From Elysia chlorotica (lineage: Eukaryota; Mollusca; Gastropoda; Plakobranchidae), in the NCBI GenBank assembly GCA_003991915.1, contig RQTK01000351.1, positions 372,001 through 436,000 of the forward strand: a stretch of 64,000 nucleotides of DNA, in the 5' to 3' direction. Each line of letters begins with the position of its first letter. The first letter of the stretch is position 1. Position numbers and translations under genes: made by a program. Positions 1-11,525 of the stretch are shown piece by piece. The notes below the pieces were generated by a model. That model did no database searches. It saw only the letters and a program-made list of their open reading frames with translations, and was not told where the DNA came from.

Positions 1-283
1 ACAATCATGCTCAACGACTGGTCCAAAAGACCGTCAGCAGACAGCATGGTCGCTCTGTTTCATAGGGGTGACTCCGCCTTCCCCAGTGGTATTTTGGTGA
101 ACGGTAGGTTAAGTTACACTAATGTCTTGTAAGTCATACATTTACACTCTTTAAAAAAAAAAAAGACCTACTGGTTTAAGTTCAGAATCACCAACGCGAT
201 AATTATTTAAAACTAGGAGGAAAAAACCCCAAACAAAAAATCAACAAAACAACAACAATAACCAGAACAACAACAACAACCAG

Positions 284-339
<56 letters not shown>

Positions 340-3300
340 GAACAAAACAACAACAACATCAACAACAAAAACCAAGGGGAGCGGCATGGGAGAGTAATAT
401 TAAAAATACTGCAAGGAGAATGAGATAAAGAAAAGCCAATACTAGCACTGCTCTCTTGTTTGGGACGTACTAAAACATAAATATAGCACCCAACAGTAAA
501 AAAAAAACCCTTGAAATTTTATAACGAAATATCCTAATAATGATAACTCGTATACAGGCAGAGAGAATGTGACGACGAAATATTGGTCCTGGGCAAGAAT
601 AAAAATAAAAACCTATCTTCAATTCCAGGCAGGGCGAGGGGGGAAGGAGGCTACGAGATACCTTACGCGGAGTTCCACGTGCGGGCGGGTCTCAAGTATC
701 GCTTCAGAATAATCTACAGCGGCATCCTGAACTGTCCAATCTACGTTCGCGTGGATGATCACAAACTGCTCATGATTTCGGCGGACGGGAAGGACTTCCA
801 TCCTGTTGAGGTATCTATAACTATGTTTTAGCTATAAGGAGGTCAAACTAAAATGCAAATTCATCGAATGGAAAGTGGACAAAATTGATCCTTCCTTAAA
901 ATATTTGATATTTATTTCTATTTAATTTGAACATGGTTGGGAGTGCATTATAGGTTAAGGATAACGTTATTTTTAGGTAACACAACCGGATTATACAATA
1001 ATAATTTAAATCACCCAAACTTCGTGTGTCTCATTTTGTCGCTATTCTGTAAATTAGTAAAAGACCAAGGTCAATGATTTGATGTTCAATTTATAATTGA
1101 GAAATTCGGGCGGGAGAGCATGTCTTCAGGATGGCGCACCCCATGCGAATTTATTATGTTCAACGATTTACCCCATTTCGCCTCTAATTAGAAAATTGTG
1201 TCCACTTCGCATTACTTTACCTATTAGCTTTGGAGGTATAGGCGGAAATTCATTGTTTTAATGCTTTATCTAATTGTAAAATCAATAGTGTTAAGAATTC
1301 TGCAATGTACTTGTAATGCCAAACATAGCATTTACATGAAATCTGTTTGTGCTCGCCGTGTCATTATTATCATTCGTAGTATGTCGTATTTACTCTCAAT
1401 CTCATATATATATTTTTTAATAATTTTCTTTGTAAAACGTTTTTAAATCAAATTATACAATACATTTATTGTTATTTTTTCCTTTAGGTTGACTCTTTTA
1501 CTATTTATTCCGGAGAGCGATATGATTTCATCCTACAAACCAAAGGTGAAGACGAACTAAAAAATGGCAGTTACTGGATGCGATTCAAGGGACACAATGC
1601 TTGCTCTTCTCGTAAAATTATCCAGGTTAGCTCCCTATTTTATTCAACTTTTACCTGTACGGGATCCCAAGATATCGGCAATGCACAAATAATGGTCCGT
1701 GTAAATCAATAATTTTAATGCTTGCTCATATGCAAAATTAATAAGTAGAGTAAAACGCTCAAATGCAATTATGTTAAAATGTAAAGAATAACAAAAGAAG
1801 AGCAAAAAAAAAAAATGAAGTTTTTAATTTTGTCCATTGCAGGCAGCTGTTTTGAGGTACAGCATTGGTGGAAATGAAGACCCTTCTGGTGAGGTGACTT
1901 ACGACAACACTGAACCAGCGCCGGGTGAAGTGGTAACATTTATTTTTGTTCGCTCTCATTTTCCTCAAAGAAAGCCAGTGGTGATTGGTAATAAATTAAA
2001 ATATAGTGAATAGCAATTATCTTAAAACCGAATGCATTATATGTAGTACTTTCTCTCGAGTCCAATTACATCCCCATCCTATGCAATTGGCCATTTTATA
2101 CCCAATCAGGTCCAGTTAGACTGAACCTACAAACAGAAAACACGCTTTCTCCTCCATGGACTCTTTATTTTACCTCATGCCTCTTTTGTTTTTAGTAAAT
2201 TTTTTCCCCTAGGTCGAGTTTTGTTTTATTCAAGTATGTTTTATCTCGGAATCAGACCCTCAGTGACGAGACAGGAGTGTCCTCAAAGAACAATATCCAG
2301 ATAGTTGACCTAAAGTCGTTAGGCTCAGATGAACCCGATCCTGACCTGGTCGGTGAACCAGATAAGCAGTTCTACATTGCATTGGGTGAGTATCAACAGG
2401 AACTGTTGTCTAAGTCACACTGAATATAGTTCTACAAAATATAATTTAATAATAAATTCAATCTACAGACCTAGTAGGAGTAGACAATGATCGTTACAGT
2501 TGTTTTGGACAACGTGTTGTTCATGACTGTGATGGGGTTGTTGCCCCTTTTTTATGATTTGATTATCTCCCCTACCCAGCTAGAAGCTTCTTGCCAGACG
2601 ATCGATTCCTGACGCCAGCCTATCCCGGATGTCCTCCAAACTTCAGAGACAGCGACACTGGCAGGTCAGATAAGCGTTGCCTCATACCGGCTACCTAGCT
2701 TAGTGACAACCGTCAAAACTAATAGCACAAAGAATGTCATAATTATTATACTGCTGGCATAAATTATCAACCCGTCATAAACTATGAGCAAAGAGCTTTT
2801 CTTGACAGTCTTTTAAACGCCTGGTAAACAATTTCCTGGTATTTTTCGTTTACGATTAGCTTGGTTTAACTTGTATAGTTCAGATTTCAATGAAAACTCT
2901 TGATCGTCTAGGGCCCAAAGGACATTATTGCCATCATCGACCTTATCAATATCATCATACTATTTAACTAACTTATTTCTTTTATCACATGGCATTTTGA
3001 AACTTCTAACTTTTTCTACTGTAACCCATTATATATTTCCAATATCTTTTCAGCTTCACACTTGATCCAAATAGCACAGATGCTTATTCTACCGCATCCG
3101 AAGGAGGTTGGAACTCTTTATATAATTATTTGAGTTGAATAAGTTTAGATTTCCTCTCATTATTTATCATCGATTTCAAATCGTATATTTTGTTTTTTAA
3201 CTTGACTTATGATTTCATGATTCCATAGCGGTAACTGAAATGAAGCATTTTTTAAACATTTAATATTTTGATAACTTAGCGGGGAGAACGATTTGTGTAA

Positions 3301-6202
3301 GGCCTCAGATATACTGAATACGGTTTGAAGAAAACAGAAACGAGCATTCCTTAAATACAGATAGAATAGAGAGACGTTAGATTTTGTTGCTACTGTATTC
3401 TGCAAGTCCAGCTTAAAATCAACTGGTCAAGGACAACTAGATAGAAGTGCTGCATGCATCTGTTTCAAATGAGGCCAAAGCCTTATTATATCTCTGCATT
3501 GATCGTTATGAAACCGACCCATTGGTGGGTGCTGTATACTTAATGTTTTTGAATGTCTCAAATGAATTCAAAAACAGTTAGTGAATAGCTCTATATGCCT
3601 GAGAGCTAAGGCTAAACGCGCCAAGCCGTGCAGCCCACCCTTCTTCCAAGATTTACATACTTTTGACCGTCAGCATGAATCTAGTATTACAAATACACAT
3701 GTAATATTACTATTTCTCATTTAACTAATGGATAATCATTGGATTGACGCCAAAATTGCCTCACCAGCAGAATGATTATGATAACTATAAATAAGTTTAG
3801 ATTCCTCTCATTATTTATCATCGATTTCAAATCGTATATTTTGTTTTTTAACTTGACTTATGATTTCATGATTCCATAGCGGTAACTGAAATGAAGCATT
3901 TTTTAAACATTTAATATTTTGATAACTTAGCGGGGAGAACGATTTGTGTAAGGCCTCAGATATACTGAATACGGTTTGAAGAAAACAGAAACGAGCATTC
4001 CTTAAATACAGATAGAATAGAGAGACGTTGGATTGTCTGTTTCTACTGTATCCTGCACAGGATATAGAGTTAAGTCCAGCTTAAAATCAACTGGTCAAGG
4101 ACAACTAGATAGAAGTGCTGCATGCATCTGTTTCAAATGAGGCCGATGACTTGTTATATCCCTGGATTGATCGTTTATGAAATGAAACGGACACATTGGT
4201 GGGCGCAGTATACGTAATTATGTTTTTAAACTCCTTAAATGACTTCAGAAATAGTTAGTAAATCATTAAGGCTAAACACGTCTATACGTGACGGCCCATC
4301 CTTCTTCCAACATTTACGTACTGTTGTACGTCAGCATGAATCTATTACTACAACAATTACTAATATTTCTCATTTAACTAAAAATGGATAATTCATTGGG
4401 TTGACGCCAAAATGGTGTCACCAGCAGATTATAATAACTATAGACAATTTTAGTGTTAGAACCGTATCTTAACTGATCCCATCTCCCATTGTTTTTAGAT
4501 ATTTATGACCTGATGTCACAAATGAAATATTCGGTACCGTTTGATTCCTATGACCTAAAACCGAGGAGACTCATTAATACACCTTTTTACTAAATTCGAA
4601 ACCTAATAATAAGGGAGTACACCAACCATTTTGAATTGCTATTCACAATTATTAGAAGGATTAAAATAAACAAAACAAACTAACAACAAAACAAACAAGC
4701 CCACCATTTTGAATTGACATTCACAATAATTAGAAGAAGGAAAACTTAACAAATAAGAAAACAATAAAGAACGAGTAGATTTGATTCACAAAGTAGTACA
4801 TGTGCGACGTCCTCGGCGACGAATTTTTCCCATGTTAGAAATCCAGTGCTACAATCTGATAGGTAATCCAGCCATTGTATAATAAGCGTGGGGCATTATG
4901 TCATTTGTCAGATTATTTTTAAAACTGTGTTATGGTACCTATCTGTACATTTATGAGTGCGTATGCCCAATGCCCGTGTTTTATCCACAGATGGTGACAA
5001 ATGCAGAAACCCGACAGAGCGTTATACCCTTCAGCTCAACTACATCACAGGCCGCCTTCCACCAGCCCCGCCCCTCACACAATACGAAGACATCAATAAG
5101 GCAAGTGTTGCAGTAATTTTACACTCAAAGTATGGATAGAAAAGTATGCAAACCACTGACCTATCGGCTTCTAGATAAGTGATTAGCACACATGTCTTGT
5201 CTTAGCAAGGCGATGCGGATTCCATATCCGTCCCAATCACATAATTGTATCTTATTCAGATCCAGATCTAACATTTAGATATTATCGATTTTATCGATTG
5301 CATAGCTTCACTTCGGTAAAAGGTGTCATCTTTTTTTTTAATTACATATTTTTCTATAGTTATTTGGCAAAAAAAATTTAAAAAAAAGTCAAAATCTCGA
5401 GTCTAGATTCAGCTCAAACATATCTACTCTAGAACAAATCGAAAAACATTGAAGTCCATTATGTTGTTTTGATTTATAGAAACCAGGTAAAAATGATGTT
5501 TCTCTTCCGTAATATTAGCATTAAACCTCCGTTACGAAAATTTTTCGTATTTTGTATAATGCGCCTTTTCTGTTTTAAATTCTACAGAAGCTTCTCTGCA
5601 ATGGAGCAAACATCCAGGGTGACTGCACGAAGCAGATCTGTGACTGCGTGCACACGATCAAAGTTAGCCGAGGAGATCTGGTGGAGTTGGTACTGGTGAA
5701 TCCAAAAGCTGAGATGAAAGAAGTGCTGTATTCCTTAGATGATCAGCTTGTGCACCCAATGCATATTCATGGTCACAGTGCCAGGGTGGTCACCATGATG
5801 AGGGTAGGTCATCGAAGAGCAGGTAATAATTATTGCCTTTTGTCCTCCATCGACCTGTCAAAAGACTAAGATGAAGAAAGCTTTAGTGTGATATTTCTGT
5901 TTACAGTTGAGGACAATGCGAAAAAATAGGTATTGTAATTAAACTTAACTTATTATTTCTTAAAGCTAGTTTGTAATACATAAATTCATGTCTCCCATTT
6001 ATAGCAAAGTCACTGTAAGTCGTACAATTTTCAAAATTATTTTCTTATAGCTACATCAAGATATCTCAATGGACGCTTTGAAGGAGATGGATGCGCGAGG
6101 GGAAATAAGTCGTGTCAGATTCAAAGCCCCTTATAAAGACACCATTCCTGTTGGGGATCGCTCTGTGGTTATCATTCGATTCAGGGCAGACAATCCAGGT
6201 AA

Positions 6203-6260
<58 letters not shown>

Positions 6261-7134
6261 TTGTTGTTGTTTTACCACACGCAAATTTTTCTACAGGAAC
6301 GCCCCTTCCATCGATGCACAGCTTATACGCTGTATGACTTTCACGCACGTGTATTCACCTCTGATTTAAGCTCTTACAGATACTATAGGATGTTTCCATC
6401 ATATTTGATTTTGCAATACCGCAAGATATTCACGATTACAGACCACATATGCTGTAAAATTTTACATGCCAGATTTTTTAACTCTCAAAATCCCGATTTT
6501 ATCGATTGCATAGCTTCACTTCGGTAAAAGGTGTCATCTTTTTTTTTAATTACATATTTTTCTGTACTTATTTGGCAAAAATATTTGCCAATAGAGTTCA
6601 AATGAGTTATTTGGCACGTATACCTCATTTTAAAACATTGGTTATTAATTTTGTCCATGTCATAATATCATTTCGGTCGCAGGTTTCTGGTTCTTCCACT
6701 GCCACATCGAGCTGCACACAGAGCTGGGCATGGCGATGGTCATCCAGTCCGGAGAGGTGTCCGAAATGCCCCAGCCGCCAATCGCCTTCCCCAAGTGCAA
6801 GAGCTGGGAGATGGACGATGAGCCGCCAAAAGACCACGGGAATCACGAAGAGCTGAAGACATCTTTGACCGACGATGGAGAGGGCGGTGGATGTGTGGGG
6901 CTGTGCTCAAACAACACGCGTAGGAATTTCTTCACCGCCGAGAGTTTTATGATCACAGGGGTGGCTCTGTTGATATGCCTGTCAATACCAGCCGTGATGC
7001 TCGGCGCTCTATACTGTGTTCGGCGGGTGCGTGGTCACAGGGCAAGGCCTACACTAATAAGGTGTTCCAGCAGTTACTGCCAGGTTGGGCCCTATAGCAG
7101 CTTGAGTTCAAGGGACGAGACGTTGTTAGAGTAA
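1..7134 (+). CDS. Laccase-like multicopper oxidase, membrane-anchored (3' part of gene)
   Basis: Eleven exons join in phase: 1-103, 629-810, 1488-1625, 1843-1932, 2256-2385, 2580-2664, 3054-3106, 4991-5100, 5588-5803, 6051-6198 and 6683-7134, giving 568 residues. The 5' end lies outside the window. The family oxidises phenols or metal ions, with electrons passing from a type-1 copper to a trinuclear cluster. Two copper motifs are visible: HPMHIHGH near residue 353 (exon 9) and HCHIELHTELGM near residue 424 (exon 11), whose last Met is the expected type-1 axial ligand. The two N-terminal copper motifs would be upstream. A hydrophobic segment at about residues 507-531, followed by basic residues, predicts one C-terminal membrane helix with a short cytoplasmic tail. 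Intron 8 uses a GC donor (AAG|gcaagt at 5101); using the nearby GT would break the frame. Family assignment is firm; substrate is unknown. Confidence 0.9.
249..365. repeat. (CAA)n microsatellite in oxidase intron 1
   Basis: Nearly pure CAA triplets with a few CAG/GAA interruptions. It lies between exons 1 and 2 and is not coding. Confidence 0.9.
3138..4443. repeat. Tandem duplication of about 650 bp in oxidase intron 7
   Basis: Positions 3138-3789 and 3790-4443 are two head-to-tail copies. Both begin aataagtttagat and end with the tract around the words ttgacgccaaaa and caccagcag. They differ by scattered substitutions and small indels, for example an extra 16 or so bases near 4060. No open frame with splice sites is seen in either copy, so this looks like a segmental intron duplication. 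Confidence 0.9.
4622..4741. repeat. Short direct repeat, about 40 bp, two copies
   Basis: The words ccattttgaattg and attcacaat(t/a)attagaag occur at about 4625-4660 and again at about 4702-4737, within oxidase intron 7. Confidence 0.6.
5287..5371. repeat. Dispersed intronic repeat, copy 1 (intron 8)
   Basis: About 85 bases starting gattttatcgattgcatag and ending tatttggcaaaa. They are nearly identical to 6495-6580 in intron 10 of the same gene. Confidence 0.8.
6203..6260. repeat. (ATT)n microsatellite in oxidase intron 10
   Basis: A pure ATT run begins a few bases after the donor at 6199. The poly-Ile, poly-Leu and poly-Asn frames across it are artefacts. Confidence 0.9.
6495..6580. repeat. 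Dispersed intronic repeat, copy 2 (intron 10)
   Basis: Nearly identical to 5287-5371, same orientation, about 1.2 kb downstream. Confidence 0.8.
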
Positions 7135-7303
7135 TAAACAATAGATATATAAATTTTAGAATGAAAAAACGCGATTTAGTATTCATGATGAGGACAGCAG
7201 AATAACGAAGACTTATGGGAACGTGTTGTGTTTTGAGTGAAAATGTGTGACAATATGGTGCCAAGATTGAACAAATGTTGAATGTAATATCCTTTTATTG
7301 ACA

Positions 7304-7309
7304 AATAAA
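7304..7309 (+). terminator. Poly(A) signal AATAAA of the oxidase gene
   Basis: AATAAA lies about 170 bases after the stop codon. Another AATAAA overlaps the stop region at 7133-7138 and is too close to be the likely one. Confidence 0.6.
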
Positions 7310-9965
7310 ATGTACACAAATAATAATGCAATTATCTTTGTATTACAATATCCTTTATTTAAAAAAAAAAACGCGACAGCTGTATGATTGTTAACATGTG
7401 GTGGTAATCAAAATCTATACCTAAAAGGCTATTTACATTACTCATGCAGCATTTCTTCAACCAGCACTTTTATGCTTATCCGAATGTCACAAAGGGCTGC
7501 TGTAGAAAAAATGTACCAGATGGAATTGGATGATGACTGAAATATAAACGGCCTAACAAGCAGCGTTCTCATGTTGCTGCTTGTATGAACAAACAATAAT
7601 AGTAGCCTATAAACGGCTATATGTTTATATCCGTAGGTTTTAAATGAATCAAACAATCATTTGATATGAGTCATTCTGATGTGTTCATGTACAATACAAT
7701 ACTCAAATGCCATGCAACGAAACACAGTAATTTATTATGTATTTTTTAGTTTTAAAATTGAATACTATCTTGAATAAACATACGAGAACTAGAAACAATC
7801 TTTTAACTTTTTGTTCATTACTTTTGTTGAAGATGTCGATCTGTGTGGATTTTCTAAAGATCAAAATGGAGCCACTCAAGTTTTTGAGGGTATACAGACC
7901 CTGTTTATAAATTTTTTAACAGTGCCTAGATCGCTCTCCCTTTATGGGGCGAAATTTAAAAGGTCCTACTAACGAGTGCTAACGACCTCTTAGTGTAGGG
8001 CCTACTTGTCAATGGCTGCCACACATCATTAAACGATCTTAGTGTGCAACTCACGCAAAATCTTGCACCAAGACCGCTGGAGACTGGATTTAGCTGGAGC
8101 GTCAAATTGCTCAGTCGACTCAGAGTTTTATAATCTTAAGTACATGTTGCCTCCCCAACACCCACACAATTTCTTAGTATTATTCATGAAACCTAGGAGA
8201 CATAAAAAAAAAAGTTTAAGCCCAATGAAGATCAATTCGCTCACACAAGATGACTCTGTTCCCAATAAAAAATGTTCTTCTTATCTACAACAGAGAAACA
8301 TTACACCATATCATAAATAACAGTTTATTCAGTTTTATAAAAAACATAACAATGCTCATACAGCTCTGATCAGGTTTTGGGTTGTTTTTTTAGCTTTTAA
8401 TCAAATATTTTAAAGAATCTTTAATTTGCCGGCGCAAGTTAAGAGCGTTGGATTCTCATTCGGCGAGTAGGACCTACCCAATTCCAATTTTGTTTTCAAT
8501 AGGTTCATAATAGCACAGTAAAAAAGCAATGGTAAAACTCCTTTAAGTGACGTATAGAATAAAACAAAATAATTATTCTGTAATAATGAAAAACCTTCTA
8601 TTTTTCAAAGTACAGCAAAACTATCAATGTAACAGACATCCTAGAGCCGTAAGTACAACGTCATGGTGGATTACAAATCGTCTTAAGCCTTCCTATTCGC
8701 ACCTTAAGACTAGTCATAAGATAACCGCAGCACTGTACTGATGTACCTTTATATGCTTTTTTGGCACTAGTTTTGCGGGTGAAGAATTTTTCATTGGGTC
8801 GATGATAATTAAGATCAAGAACATTGAACATCAGTTGATTTGTGTGTATGTGTGTATGTGTTTGTGCGCAAGAAAGGTCGGAGAGACTGGCAATAAAAAG
8901 CTACGGTAAAGTAAGGGGAGAATGAGAGAAAGGAAAGCAAACATATAGGAATGGCTTGGGATAGAGACACAGAGAAAGGGGCATTTTCAATGCAGTTACG
9001 GAAGAAAAATTTTAATCATCAGTGATTGAATGACGGACAGGGATTTATGGAATCTACAGATGTGGACAAAGGGATGAAAGAGAAGCGTTTGGGGTTCGGA
9101 GAGCAAGAGAAGAAAACGCTAAAGGGGAGATTTAAATAAAAAACAGAAAAAAATTAGACAACTGCAGCATTCTTTTGTTCACAGAATCAATTTGTCTTTA
9201 TATGATTGTTTTAACTGACCACCTTCCCCTCTACCCTCTCCAATCTGCTCTCTGAAACTTCTTGTTTTGTCAACCCACGTTTGGATTTTATTACGGAAAT
9301 GTATAGCCGATTTACCACTGTGTGCCGTGCATAACCAACGAAAAACGTATTTTCAACTTCATAACCTAGATATTTTTTGTAGATATAACGAAATCATTAC
9401 CACATGGTCCAATAAACTTGTCACTTTGGTCCATAGCTTTCACATCCAGCCCGCACTTCGACACGCATGACAAAATAAGGCTGCTACTTCAGCAGACACG
9501 CTTCATGCTGCAAGCCTGTTTATGTCGGCAAAAATAACAATGTGGTTAAGATTTAACCCCCCCCCACACACACACACACACCTGCTTCTAAAACCTGAAC
9601 CTTTCCCCCTATTTGTACATTTACCTTTTAAAACATGAAAACTTTCCGCAAAATAAAGCCGAATCGCTGACCCAATTCATTTGTCCCTCTTTGCTCCCAT
9701 TTCTAATTCTTTTAACAGTTCATTTAAATCAGTTTTACATCAAGTTCAGCGCTTTCTGGTATAACAATTATGGGTTAGTAGTTTTACCATAGATGTAGCT
9801 TTTTACATCTTTGGTTTTACCAGAAAATCTTACGCTTTGATTTCATTAAAAAAAAAATCCAACTCCAGGCTATCAAGCTGATCACAAAAATATAGATCTG
9901 TATTCATAAAACCGCAATTGCTGCTGCTGATGCTATGACTACCACTACTGCTACTGCTGCTTCTG

Positions 9966-10058
<93 letters not shown>

Positions 10059-10130
10059 ACTTGTGCTGAATTCATAAAACGTGTCCACTTGTGTCCAAAG
10101 ATTATTAATGCTTGGACAGGCTTGATAAAG
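7310..10130. other. Intergenic, no gene supported
   Basis: AT-rich DNA downstream of the oxidase. It holds a (CA)n run at about 9567-9582, a weakly tRNA-like stretch at about 8428-8500 (A-box-like gcgcaagttaagagcgttgg) and short open frames that lack splice context or recognisable sequence. Confidence 0.6.
9966..10056. repeat. (CTA)n microsatellite
   Basis: A pure CTA run. On the minus strand it produces a spurious poly-Ser frame. Confidence 0.9.
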
Positions 10131-10139
10131 GTGGGGAGG

Positions 10140-10558
10140 TGCAGACGTAGGGTTTGGGGTTAACGCGAGAGGCGGCAAATGTGAGGACTGAGACAATTCA
10201 ACTCTCCTGCGCTGCCCCTTGTTGCTAGCGTCTATAAATGATCTTGGTGGCGGCTGCCCATTGCAACTCTCCTGCGCTGCCTCTTGTTCTTCCGACTCGC
10301 CGACTCCTGCGCTGGGCTCCTCATAACGTGCCAGCCGCTACGGATTGTTCTGTGTGGCAGAAGGTGGAAAGGAGCGCAATGTTTGTCAACATAATTATCT
10401 TGTGTTTACACTGGATTCCGAGCACGCAGCTGGTGCCAAGTTAATTGTGGAGGATTTATTGGACCCGTTTTACTCTAAATGTTGATGGCTCTACAGGGCG
10501 CATGTTTGATTCTTGATAATCATGGAGAAATTGGAAGTTCATAAAACAGCAGTAAGTA
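10140..10558 (+). promoter_or_regulatory. Candidate promoter and orphan 5' exon
   Basis: This tract is clearly richer in G+C and CpG than its surroundings. It carries TATAAA at 10233-10238 and a direct repeat of caactctcctgcgctgcc at about 10199 and 10264. Near its end, an ATG at about 10521 opens nine more codons to a good donor, ACAGCA|gtaagtatc. No following exon was identified. It could be a 5' exon of the gene at 18494 (not shown by phase), of an unrecognised gene, or a mobile-element fragment. Confidence 0.3.
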
Positions 10559-10835
10559 TCAAAATCGTTTGATTTGTTTCTTGGAAGCCCTATATGATTA
10601 CAAAGTGGATAAAAAAGCTATTCCATATCTTAAGTTGTTAAGACATGTTTCGCACATCAACTTCATTGTTTCTCATATGAAACAATTTAGGCCGATCAGT
10701 TGAAGATTGTCTTTTTTAGAACTTTTACCTAACTGAATCAATATTTTCAAATTCCATATACCGGTACATGTATTTTAAGTAGAAAAAAAAACCCACTTAA
10801 CACTTGTTTTGGCTTAAAAAATTTAAATTTGTAAT

Positions 10836-10900
10836 ATCCTAGATTCTTAGATCTTTAGCAATCCTAGATCCTTAGATCTTTAGCAATCCTAGATCCTAGA
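10836..10900. repeat. 25-bp tandem repeat, about 2.6 copies
   Basis: Units begin atcctagatt/c and end agatctttagca, at 10836-10860, 10861-10885 and a partial third copy. Confidence 0.9.
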
Positions 10901-10929
10901 TTATTGTCTGCTATGTTCCCAAGGAGGAT

Positions 10930-11090
10930 TCTATACGATACGGGTCTCAAGACTTAAATCCGATAAATTTTCGTGGGCAGTGCGTGATTAACTCTTGTCT
11001 GGCGCGGTCGAATTAAACCCACTAAATACGACAAATGAATTTTGCTCCATCGTGGGACCGAATCGGTTACCTCGCGATTGAGAGCCTAAT
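10930..11090 (-). mobile_element. Degenerate tRNA-derived SINE, minus strand
   Basis: On the minus strand a B-box-like gattcggtccc is followed by diverged versions of the family body, including agtcttgagacccgt, which matches agtcttggggcccgt in the intact copies near 47 and 50 kb. Confidence 0.5.
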
Positions 11091-11444
11091 GATAAACAAA
11101 CAACAATATTCCCAAACATAGTCAAACCTTCTTTTTCACAATTGGTAATCCTATAGTTCATTTCCTACACACGTAGGCTGACTTTAGATTTTTTTGTTTG
11201 TTTTAACAATTCTATAATTAGATTTTCTGATCTTCAAATCTTTTATATTGGACGTAGGCCTACGAGGTGTACCAAACCAACTTTAGGTTGTATGCACTTA
11301 CGTGAAACCCTGAGTGCTATTCGAAGCTATCGGCCATATCAAGAAAATAAGAAGGAAATAATTATGACAAAAACAAAAACAAAAAAATGTGCCCCTTGCT
11401 AAAGGGCATATCTCTTATCACGTTATTGATTTCGGGTGTGTAAG

Positions 11445-11445
<1 letters not shown>

Positions 11446-11524
<79 letters not shown>

Positions 11525-11525
11525 T
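11446..11525. repeat. (CT)n microsatellite
   Basis: Pure CT dinucleotides for about 70 bases. Confidence 0.95.

Noticed and set aside
5469..5699. Alternative frames across oxidase exon 9
   Set aside because: Shadows of the exon in the frame that encodes the HPMHIHGH copper motif.
8042..8320. 92-codon plus frame downstream of the oxidase
   Set aside because: No similarity recognised, lies past the oxidase poly(A) signal and has no splice support.
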